In this document: positions 5,416 through 11,619 of the stretch, one piece after another
How the letters are laid out: each line of letters begins with the position of its first letter
Numbering within the stretch: the stretch's first letter is position 1
Origin: WQZF01 sp031556405
GTDB lineage: Bacteria > Pseudomonadota > Gammaproteobacteria > Burkholderiales > Rhodocyclaceae
NCBI GenBank assembly: GCA_031556405.1
Contig: JAVBTC010000179.1
Span: 1 to 11,619, forward strand
Direction: 5' to 3'
DNA: 11,619 nt
The notes under the pieces: generated by a model
Told to the model about the DNA's origin: nothing
Databases searched by the model: none
What the model saw: only the letters and a program-made list of their open reading frames with translations
Translations under genes and position numbers: made by a program

Positions 5416-7872
5416 ATGTCGTTCATGTTTTCCCCGAGTGTTCCGCTGTCCTGGATCCGCGCGCATCCCTGGCGCGGCGGGTTGGCGGCGCTGCTTTCCC
5501 TGCTGCTCGCGCTCGATCTGTTCTTTCCGCCGCCCGTTTCCCTGTTGGCCGCGTACGAGGAACCGGGACTGATCGTCGTCGCGAAGGACGGCACGCCGCT
5601 GCGCGGCTGGCCGGACGGCGACGGTGTCTGGCGCTATCCGGTGAGTATCGACGACGTATCGCCGGAATACCTGGAAGCGCTGGTGGCTTACGAAGACCGC
5701 TGGTTTTACTGGCACCCCGGTGTCAATCCGGTATCGCTCGCACGCGCCGCCGGGCAATGGCTGCGGCATGGAAAGATCGTTTCGGGCGGCTCGACGCTGA
5801 CGATGCAGGTTGCGCGCATCATCGATCCGCATCCGCGCACGGTGGCCGGAAAATTGAAGCAGATCGCCCGTGCCGTGCAGTTGGAGCTGCGGTTTTCGAA
5901 GAGCGAGATTCTGACCTATTACCTCAATCATGCGCCGATGGGCGGCATCGTCGAGGGTGTCGAAATGGCCAGCCGCACCTATCTCGGCAAGCCCGCGGCG
6001 CAGCTTTCGGCGGCGGAAGCCGCATTGCTGGTCGTGCTGCCGCAGGCGCCGTCGCGGCTGCGTCCCGACCGCGCGGCGGACAAGGCACAGGAAGCGCGCG
6101 ACAAGGTGCTCGCGCGCATGGCCGAGTTCGGCGACTGGAGCCGGGAAACCGTCGACGATGCGCGTATCGAACGTGTCGGCGCCAACCCGATCCGTGCCCT
6201 CTGGCTGGCGCCGCTGGCCGCCGAACGGTTGCGCCGGGAAGCGCGGGAGCAGAATGCTCGCCAGGCGAAAGAAGGCAGGGGATACGGAGAGGGCAGGGGA
6301 AACAAAGGGAATAAAGGCAACAGGAAGGAAGACGATCCGCGCCCGCATGCCGTGATCCGTTCCACGCTCGATCCGGAATTGCAGACGCTCGTCGAACGCC
6401 TGCTTGTCGACCGCGTGGCCACCTTGCCGCCACGGGTTTCGATCGCCGCACTCATCATGGAAACCGATACGCTTGAAGTGCGCGCTTACGCGGGTTCCGC
6501 CGATTTCTCCGATTCGACGCGCTTCAACCATGTCGACATGGTGCGCGGCGTGCGTTCTCCCGGTTCGACGCTGAAACCGTTTCTTTACGCGATGGCGTTC
6601 GACGACGGCCTGATTCATTCCGAAAGCCTCCTGACCGACGCGCCGCAAGCCTTCGGCGGCTACGAGCCGGGCAATTTCCAGTCCGAATTCACCGGGCCGG
6701 TGGGTGCAGCGGCCGCATTGCAACGCTCGCTCAATGTTCCGGCGGTCGATTTGCTCGACCGCGTCGGCCCGGCGCGTTTCGCGGCGCGGTTGCAAAACGG
6801 CGGTCTTTACCTGCGACTGCCTGCCGGCACGACGCCGAATCTGAGCCTGATTCTCGGCGGCGCGGGCACGACGCTGGAAGAACTCGTCGGATCCTATCGC
6901 GCGCTGGCCGCCGGTGGACTGGCCGGAAAACCACGCCTGACGCCGGAGGCTCCGGTCGTCGAAACGCGCCTGATGAGCGAGGGCGCCGCGTTCATCGTGC
7001 GCGACATCCTCGAAGCCGGCGGCCATCCCGACCGGCCGTTCGTCGAGGCCGGCGGCCCGCGTCTGGCCTGGAAAACCGGCACCAGCTTCGGTTTTCGCGA
7101 TGCCTGGGCGGTCGGCGTTTCCGATGCCTATACGCTCGGTGTCTGGGTCGGGCGTCCGGACGGCACGCCGAATCCGGGCTTCTTCGGCGCCAACGTCGCC
7201 GCGCCGCTGCTGCGGGAGATCGTCTACGCGCTGCCGCGCCGCGCCGATGCGAACCGGGCGCGTTCCCTGCCGGAGAGCGTCCAGGCCGTGTCGATCTGCT
7301 GGCCGCTCGGGCTGGCCGAGGCGCAGACCGAGCCGGAGCATTGCCATATGAAATACCGCGCCTGGTCCCTGGCCGGGGCAGTGCCGCCGACGCTGCCCGA
7401 CCGCGCGGGCGGCCGCGGTCTCCTGGAGACGGTCTGGATCGATCCGGGCGACGGGCTGCGCACGATGCCCGCGTGCTCCGCACTGGCTGCACCCAGACGT
7501 ATCGCGCGCTGGCCGGCGTTGCTCGAACCCTGGCTTTCGGTTTCCGAGCGCCGGCGCTACGGTTTGCCGCCCTGGTCGCCGCAATGCCCGCATGCCGCCG
7601 AAAGCGCGGGCGGCATGCGCATCGCCGGCCTCTCTCCGGATGCCCAACTGCGTCCGGTACCGGGGCGGAAGACCATTTCACTGGCGTTGAAGACCGTCGG
7701 CGCGACCGGCAAGGCATGGTGGCTGCTCGACGGGAAACTGAGCGGCACGACTTCCGCCGGTTCGGTGTACCGCGTCTCCCTCGATCGCGACGGCGCGCAC
7801 ACGCTGACGGCGATGGATGAGTCGGGACGTTATGCGAGCCTGGGGTTTTCGGTGCGCGGGATCGGGAGATGA
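5416..7872 (+). CDS. pbpC: Penicillin-binding protein 1C (bifunctional class A PBP)
   Basis: Inner-membrane peptidoglycan synthase: a glycosyltransferase domain polymerises lipid II and a transpeptidase domain cross-links stem peptides in the periplasm. The 818 residues match PBP1C. A short cytoplasmic N-terminus is followed by one membrane anchor (about 21-46). The GT51 domain shows EDRWF (93-97, catalytic Glu93) and GGSTLTMQ (124-131). The transpeptidase has S384-TLK387 in SPGSTLK, SLN at 438-440 and KTGT at 553-556, so both active sites look intact. Residues about 735-815 form the C-terminal beta-rich domain typical of PBP1C. An odd, hydrophilic Gly/Asn/Lys/Arg stretch (about 284-305) lies between the two domains. 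The ATG at 5416 lacks a clear Shine-Dalgarno site; the ATG at 5425 is an alternative. The alpha-2-macroglobulin gene that often accompanies pbpC is not adjacent. Confidence 0.95.
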   Translation: MSFMFSPSVPLSWIRAHPWRGGLAALLSLLLALDLFFPPPVSLLAAYEEPGLIVVAKDGTPLRGWPDGDGVWRYPVSIDDVSPEYLEALVAYEDRWFYWHPGVNPVSLARAAGQWLRHGKIVSGGSTLTMQVARIIDPHPRTVAGKLKQIARAVQLELRFSKSEILTYYLNHAPMGGIVEGVEMASRTYLGKPAAQLSAAEAALLVVLPQAPSRLRPDRAADKAQEARDKVLARMAEFGDWSRETVDDARIERVGANPIRALWLAPLAAERLRREAREQNARQAKEGRGYGEGRGNKGNKGNRKEDDPRPHAVIRSTLDPELQTLVERLLVDRVATLPPRVSIAALIMETDTLEVRAYAGSADFSDSTRFNHVDMVRGVRSPGSTLKPFLYAMAFDDGLIHSESLLTDAPQAFGGYEPGNFQSEFTGPVGAAAALQRSLNVPAVDLLDRVGPARFAARLQNGGLYLRLPAGTTPNLSLILGGAGTTLEELVGSYRALAAGGLAGKPRLTPEAPVVETRLMSEGAAFIVRDILEAGGHPDRPFVEAGGPRLAWKTGTSFGFRDAWAVGVSDAYTLGVWVGRPDGTPNPGFFGANVAAPLLREIVYALPRRADANRARSLPESVQAVSICWPLGLAEAQTEPEHCHMKYRAWSLAGAVPPTLPDRAGGRGLLETVWIDPGDGLRTMPACSALAAPRRIARWPALLEPWLSVSERRRYGLPPWSPQCPHAAESAGGMRIAGLSPDAQLRPVPGRKTISLALKTVGATGKAWWLLDGKLSGTTSAGSVYRVSLDRDGAHTLTAMDESGRYASLGFSVRGIGR

Positions 7873-7877
7873 GAGTA

Positions 7878-7908
7878 GGGCGCGCGGAGGTGAATATCGC
7901 GCGTGCCC
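7878..7908 (+). terminator. Hairpin after pbpC, weak terminator candidate
   Basis: GGGCGCGCG (7878-7886) pairs with CGCGTGCCC (7900-7908), nine pairs including one G-T, around a 13-nt loop. It lies 6 nt past the pbpC stop. No T-run follows, so it may only stabilise the 3' end. Confidence 0.4.
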
Positions 7909-7954
7909 ACACGGAAGAAATATTTCGGAGACGGGCGGAGTGTCATTCTCGATT

Positions 7955-8018
7955 TGATGAATAATTTACGCTTGAAACCAGCTACATATAAAAAACAAAA
8001 TTTAATTTTAATTGGAAT
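7955..8018 (-). repeat. AT-rich dispersed repeat, copy 2 (pbpC 3' gap)
   Basis: This block lies in the gap between the convergent pbpC and the secreted hypothetical gene. Read on the minus strand it aligns to the apaH-ldhA gap: both start with ATTCCA, share AAATTT and TATGT, then GGTTT, then TAAATTA. The orientation is opposite to copy 1. Its base composition contrasts sharply with the flanking genes. Confidence 0.45.
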
Positions 8019-8047
8019 GTTTTGTGGGCTCCGCCACGATGATTCCA

Positions 8048-8659
8048 TCACCTTGACAAGGTTTCGACCAGCGTGCCGAGCAATTGCGCCATATTCTGCG
8101 GGTTGCCGCCCGTTTCCGGCCAAGTGACGCGGATCTTGCAGACATAGTTCTTCAGGCCGCTTACATGGAGCGTCGACACGCGGACGATGTCCGGAGACGA
8201 GGCGATGCGGAAAGTGAAACGCGCGGAAAGAAAGGGAAGGGGAGTTTTTTCCTTGTCGGCGTTCCGAAAGTATTCCGATGTTCCGCTTTCTTCCTTGAGG
8301 TCGAGATAACGGCCCGCTTCCGCGAATGAGCGAATGTCGTCGATTGCCATCGTGTATGCCAGGCGTACCGTTTCCGAATCGACGCCGTCGGGAATTTTTT
8401 CCGCTCCAAGGTTGTACAGGTAAATCGATACGCGCGTGCCGTCGCTCCCGTTGTAGTTCCTCGACATTCCGAGGTATTCGTCACCGTAGCAGTGCCCCGC
8501 GTCGGCGGTAAACGTGCCGTGAGTCGCCGGCAGCGCCCGCAACAGTGGTTCGATGTTTTCGCAGCCTTGCTGCGCGGTCGCGGTAGCGGCCAGCGGCAGC
8601 AGGAGCAAAACCAGCAGCAGAAGACGATGCAATATTGCCGGTTGCACGTTGCGTTTCAT
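8048..8659 (-). CDS. Secreted hypothetical protein
   Basis: A 203-residue protein I do not recognise. The N-terminus MKRN is followed by a Leu-rich hydrophobic core (about 12-24) and ATATA-QQ, a good type I signal peptide with cleavage near residue 29. There is no lipobox, so it is probably periplasmic or secreted. The mature part has three cysteines (C33, C57, C174), which allows one disulfide, and alternates short charged and beta-like segments with no catalytic motif evident. The start is supported by AGGGAG 8 nt before the ATG at 8659. It is downstream of the EF-Tu-like gene on the same strand, but 92 bp with two hairpins lie between, so co-transcription is uncertain. Confidence 0.75.
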   Translation of the reverse strand: MKRNVQPAILHRLLLLVLLLLPLAATATAQQGCENIEPLLRALPATHGTFTADAGHCYGDEYLGMSRNYNGSDGTRVSIYLYNLGAEKIPDGVDSETVRLAYTMAIDDIRSFAEAGRYLDLKEESGTSEYFRNADKEKTPLPFLSARFTFRIASSPDIVRVSTLHVSGLKNYVCKIRVTWPETGGNPQNMAQLLGTLVETLSR

Positions 8660-8690
8660 TTTTTCTCTCCCTGAAAATTATTGGAACGAT

Positions 8691-8746
8691 TTTGCCCGGA
8701 TTTACGTTTGTGCGGGCAATTTCCGGGAATTTGCGGTAATTCCCGG
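8691..8746 (-). repeat. Two consecutive hairpins, one matching the repeat upstream of pbpC
   Basis: TTGCCCG (8692-8698) pairs with CGGGCAA (8713-8719), and CCGGGAATT (8723-8731) pairs perfectly with AATTCCCGG (8738-8746). The first hairpin shares most of its bases, including the loop, with 5268-5300. They follow the stop codon of the EF-Tu-like gene and could block 3' exonucleases or weakly terminate; no T-run is present. Confidence 0.5.
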
Positions 8747-8751
8747 GATCG

Positions 8752-9150
8752 TTATGAGCTCGGCGTGTCGGTGTCGCATTCCAGTCCGCTGCCGGACATT
8801 GTCCAGATCGGACGATAGTTTTCCCGGTTGCCCGACAGCCCGGGGTTCAGGATGCGAGTGACCGTCAAAAGCCCGACGGGGCGGGTTCCTTCACATACTT
8901 CGATGACGCGGCCCTCCCAGAGAGAGGCGGGGTAAACATAGGGCGTGACGAGTCTGATTCTGACCGCCGCCGTTTCTCCCGGAGCGATTTCGTCCGTGCC
9001 GACATACCGGTGTTCGCCGGAGGAATAATAATTGTCGTACAGCCTGTGCGCGGGCCGATAGCCGGAACGCGCCGGAGCGGTTCGTCCGCCGTCGGCGAAG
9101 AGATGAAACATGCCTTCGAGATCGGCGTTCCCGTTCATCCGCTCCGGCAT
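8752..9150 (-). CDS. Stand-alone EF-Tu domain III-like (C-terminal barrel) protein
   Basis: The 132 residues resemble the C-terminal beta-barrel of elongation factor Tu. GGRTAPARSGYRPAH (21-35) corresponds to the EF-Tu GGRHTPFFNGYRPQF region. After it come PGET (57-60), a hydrophobic strand ending in VTP (68-70), and EGTRPVGLLTVTRIL (87-101), matching the REGGRTVGAGVV region. There is no GTPase domain or domain II: rraA is intact 3 nt upstream, so this is not a fragment of a full tuf gene at this site. Short EF-Tu-barrel proteins of unknown role exist in bacteria. A tRNA, ribosome or other protein-binding role is possible but unproven. The tail after 105 is not EF-Tu-like. The ATG at 9150 directly follows the rraA stop, suggesting coupled translation; the ATG at residue 5 is an alternative start. 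Confidence 0.75.
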   Translation of the reverse strand: MPERMNGNADLEGMFHLFADGGRTAPARSGYRPAHRLYDNYYSSGEHRYVGTDEIAPGETAAVRIRLVTPYVYPASLWEGRVIEVCEGTRPVGLLTVTRILNPGLSGNRENYRPIWTMSGSGLECDTDTPSS

Positions 9151-9153
9151 TGG

Positions 9154-9651
9154 TTATGTCATTGAAAGCGCCGTCGCGGAAACGACCACGCCATCTTCGT
9201 CCGCGTAGAGCCAGTGCCCGGGCACGAAACGGATATTGGCGAAATGAATCGGCAGATCGCGTTCGCCGCTGTTGCGCTTGACGCTTTTCTGCGGGTGGGT
9301 GGCGAGCGCGAAGAGGCCGACGTCGATTCCGGCAATGTCGGCGCTGTCGCGGATGCAGCCGTTGACGACGATCCCGGCCCACTCGTTTTCCGCCGCGAGC
9401 AGTGCCAGTTGATCGCCGACCAGCGCGCAGCGCAGGCTGCCGCCGCCATCGACGACGAGCACCTTGCCTTTGCCGTTTTCGCTCAATGCCGTGCGCACGA
9501 GGCTGTTATCTTCGAACAATTTGAGCGTGACGATTTCACCGCCGAAACGGCGGCGGGCGCCGAAGCTGCGGAACAGCGGCGCGGCGACGAACAGGGTTTC
9601 GCCGAGCGCGGCTTCGAAATGGTCGCAGAGGTCGGTGGTCTTATGGCTCAC
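9154..9651 (-). CDS. rraA: RraA family protein (RNase E regulator / HMG aldolase-like)
   Basis: A cytoplasmic protein of the RraA family. E. coli RraA binds and inhibits RNase E; other members are class II 4-hydroxy-4-methyl-2-oxoglutarate or oxaloacetate aldolases. The 165-residue length is typical. Family segments are VLVVDGGGSLR (64-74), LVGDQLA (77-83), NGCIRD (97-102) and YADEDGVVV (149-157). The R101-D102 pair belongs to the aldolase substrate/metal motif; from memory, E. coli RraA has RQ there, so this copy may keep catalytic activity. The GTG at 9651 is chosen because GGGAG lies 9 nt upstream and the protein then starts at the family N-terminus. The EF-Tu-like gene follows after 3 nt. 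A small hairpin (TTCGCC/GGCGAA, 9672-9686) lies upstream of the ribosome site. Confidence 0.93.
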   Translation of the reverse strand: MSHKTTDLCDHFEAALGETLFVAAPLFRSFGARRRFGGEIVTLKLFEDNSLVRTALSENGKGKVLVVDGGGSLRCALVGDQLALLAAENEWAGIVVNGCIRDSADIAGIDVGLFALATHPQKSVKRNSGERDLPIHFANIRFVPGHWLYADEDGVVVSATALSMT

Positions 9652-9748
9652 GGTGCTTGTCTCCCTTGTTTTTCGCCGATGGCGAATGATGGATGGGGAG
9701 AGAAGGCGTTCGCGGTCACGCAGGAACGGGGGTGTTTTTTACGCCTTG

Positions 9749-9788
9749 CCCTCTCCCCCGGCCCCTCTCCCGCGGAGCGGGCGAGGGG
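9749..9788. repeat. GC-rich palindromic (REP-like) repeat
   Basis: CCCCTCTCCCGC (9762-9773) and GCGGGCGAGGGG (9777-9788) form a 12-bp stem with one mismatch and a 3-nt loop, preceded by CCCTCTCCCCCGG. Sequences of this CCCTCTCCC...GGGAGAGGG type are scattered in many proteobacterial intergenic regions. It lies between clpA and rraA, 31 bp past the clpA stop; no T-run follows on the minus strand, so it is not a standard terminator. Confidence 0.55.
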
Positions 9789-9819
9789 TGTGTATTTGCA
9801 CTGAGGTTGGTGGCGGTTT

Positions 9820-11619
9820 TCAGACGACGGCTTCGGCTTCTTCCTCGAATACGAGTTTCGCCTTGCCGTCATTCCCGTCGTTCTCGTCGAGGTCGATCGT
9901 GACCCTGCCGCCGCCGGCCAGCGGACCGAACAGCAGTGCGTCGGCGAGCGCGGAGCGGATCGTTTCCTGGATCAGCCGCGACATCGGGCGCGCGCCCATC
10001 AGCGGATCGAAGCCCTTCCTGGCGAGGAATTCCTTCAGCGCATCGGTGAAGACGGCCTCGACTTTTTTCTCGTGCAGTTGCTCTTCGAGTTGCATCAGGA
10101 ACTTGTCGACGACGCGCAGGATGACTTCGTGGTCGAGCGGCTTGAAGGAGATGGTCGCATCGAGCCGGTTGCGGAATTCCGGCGTGAACAGGCGCTTGAT
10201 CTCGGCCATTTCGTCGCCCGGCTGTTTCTGCCCGGTGAAGCCCATCGTCGGCTTCTGGATCGCTTCCTGCCCGGCGTTGGTCGTCATGACGATGATCACG
10301 TTGCGGAAATCGGCCTTGCGTCCGTTGTTGTCGGTCAGGCTGCCGTGATCCATCACCTGCAGCAGGATGTTGTAAATGTCCGGATGCGCTTTCTCGATCT
10401 CGTCGAGCAGCAGCACGCAGTAGGGCTTCTTGCTGATGGCTTCGGTGAGCTGCCCGCCCTGATCGAATCCGACATAACCCGGAGGCGCGCCGATCAGCCG
10501 GGAGACGGCGTGGCGCTCCATGTATTCGGACATATCGAAGCGGACGAGTTCGATTCCCATGCAGTAGGCCAGTTGCCGCGCGACTTCGGTCTTGCCGACG
10601 CCGGTCGGACCGGAAAAGAGGAAGGAGCCGATCGGCTTGCCGGGATTGCCCAGGCCGGAACGCGCCATTTTGATCGCGCGGGTGAGCGCGGAAATCGCCT
10701 CGTCCTGGCCGAAGATCACGGCTTTCAGGTCGCGTTCGAGGTTTTTCAATGCGCTGCGGTCATCGGCGCTGACGTGGTTGGACGGCACGCGCGCGATCCG
10801 GGCGACGATTTCCTCGATGTCCTGTTTGCCGATGGTTTTCTTCTGCTTCGATTTCGGCAGGATGCGCTGCGCCGCGCCGGCTTCGTCGATCACGTCGATG
10901 GCCTTGTCGGGCAGGTGGCGGTCGTTGATGAAGCGGGCGGAAAGCTCGGCGGCGCTGGTCAGTGCCGAAGCCGAGTATTTGATGCCGTGGTGTTCCTCGA
11001 AACGGGCCTTCAAACCTCTCAGAATTTCGATCGTTTCGGGGACGGAAGGCTCGGCGACGTCGATTTTCTGGAAGCGGCGCGAGAGCGCGTGGTCCTTCTC
11101 GAAAATACCGCGGTATTCGGTGTAGGTGGTGGCGCCGATGCACTTCAGTTGCCCGGAGGAAAGCATCGGCTTCAGCAGGCTGGAAGCGTCCAGCGTGCCG
11201 CCGGACGCGGCGCCGGCGCCGATCAGGGTATGAATTTCGTCAATGAAGAGAATCGCGTGCGGATTGTCCGCCAGTTGCTTCAGCACGCCTTTCAGCCGCT
11301 GCTCGAAATCGCCGCGGTATTTGGTGCCCGCCAGGAGCGCGCCCATGTCGAGGGTGTAAACGACGGCCTGGCTCAGGATTTCCGGTACGTCGCCCTCGAC
11401 GATGCGCCGCGCCAGCCCCTCGGCGATCGCGGTCTTGCCGACACCGGCCTCGCCGACCAGCAGCGGATTGTTCTTGCGCCGGCGGCACAGCGTCTGGATG
11501 ACGCGCTCGACTTCCTTGTCGCGCCCGATCAGCGGATCGATCTTGCCGGCCAGCGCGGTGATATTGAGGTTTTGCGTGAAGTTTTCGAGCGGGCCGCTGC
11601 TTTGCGCGCTTTCGGCCTC
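9820..11619 (-). CDS. clpA: ATP-dependent Clp protease ATP-binding subunit ClpA (5' end outside window)
   Basis: Hexameric AAA+ unfoldase that feeds substrates, including N-end rule substrates delivered by ClpS, to ClpP. The frame is open to the right edge: 599 residues are present and about 160 N-terminal residues (the N-domain) are missing. In this fragment, Walker A1 is GEAGVGKT (56-63), Walker B1 is ILFIDEIH (123-130), Walker A2 is GPTGVGKT (337-344) and Walker B2 is VLLLDEIEKAH (402-412). There is no long coiled-coil middle domain between the two ATPase modules, which excludes ClpB and ClpC. The ClpP-docking loop is TMGFTG, with MGF (459-461) in place of IGF/IGL. The C-terminal arginine motif GARPMSR and an acidic tail follow. 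The 5' neighbour, often clpS, is not visible. Confidence 0.96.
   Translation of the reverse strand, partial: EAESAQSSGPLENFTQNLNITALAGKIDPLIGRDKEVERVIQTLCRRRKNNPLLVGEAGVGKTAIAEGLARRIVEGDVPEILSQAVVYTLDMGALLAGTKYRGDFEQRLKGVLKQLADNPHAILFIDEIHTLIGAGAASGGTLDASSLLKPMLSSGQLKCIGATTYTEYRGIFEKDHALSRRFQKIDVAEPSVPETIEILRGLKARFEEHHGIKYSASALTSAAELSARFINDRHLPDKAIDVIDEAGAAQRILPKSKQKKTIGKQDIEEIVARIARVPSNHVSADDRSALKNLERDLKAVIFGQDEAISALTRAIKMARSGLGNPGKPIGSFLFSGPTGVGKTEVARQLAYCMGIELVRFDMSEYMERHAVSRLIGAPPGYVGFDQGGQLTEAISKKPYCVLLLDEIEKAHPDIYNILLQVMDHGSLTDNNGRKADFRNVIIVMTTNAGQEAIQKPTMGFTGQKQPGDEMAEIKRLFTPEFRNRLDATISFKPLDHEVILRVVDKFLMQLEEQLHEKKVEAVFTDALKEFLARKGFDPLMGARPMSRLIQETIRSALADALLFGPLAGGGRVTIDLDENDGNDGKAKLVFEEEAEAVV

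Noticed and set aside
5308..7647. 779-codon open frame on the minus strand
   Set aside because: It is antisense to pbpC, which has every expected PBP1C motif. Its translation is Arg/Gln/Gly-rich with no domain, typical of a GC-rich shadow frame.
1..11619. CRISPR array, rRNA or complete insertion sequence
   Set aside because: No regularly spaced repeats, rRNA-like sequence, transposase frame or terminal inverted repeats with target duplication were found on either strand.

Overview
The window is a GC-rich stretch of an ordinary bacterial chromosome. The protein sequences (ClpA, long-form LeuA, RraA, ApaH) look betaproteobacterial, but I cannot place it to genus from sequence alone. Most genes are housekeeping genes on the minus strand. 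The AT-rich or hairpin-rich gaps between them hold most of the unusual content.

Layout. Positions 1-423 hold the tail of one gene and a small hypothetical gene that ends at a probable terminator. Positions 605-695 hold a minus-strand terminator and the 3' half of a tRNA-Gln with no 5' half, which looks like an integration or recombination scar. Then come minus-strand apaH (Ap4A hydrolase), ldhA (fermentative D-lactate dehydrogenase) and leuA (2-isopropylmalate synthase). A gap of about 725 bp separates leuA from the divergent plus-strand pbpC (penicillin-binding protein 1C). After pbpC, a minus-strand run resumes. Read in transcription order (right to left) it is clpA (5' end beyond the window), rraA, a stand-alone EF-Tu domain III-like protein, and a secreted hypothetical protein.

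Most interesting signal. The leuA upstream gap contains a promoter-like sequence followed by a 43-codon ORF (5102 to 4971, minus strand). Five of its last seven residues are leucine. Its stop codon lies in the loop of a perfect 7-bp hairpin whose left arm is the last leader codons. This has the layout of a leucine leader peptide (leuL-like) controlling leuA by attenuation. No U-tract terminator follows. A cytosine-rich, hairpin-poor tract does, so Rho-dependent termination is a possible but unproven variant.

Two small dispersed repeat families also appear: an AT-rich element of about 55 bp between apaH and ldhA and again, inverted, downstream of pbpC; and a short hairpin element upstream of pbpC and again beside the secreted hypothetical gene. 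A GC-rich palindromic repeat lies between rraA and clpA.

The genes do not form one pathway. The coherent units are leader plus leuA, and rraA plus the EF-Tu-like gene, which are 3 nt apart and probably co-transcribed.
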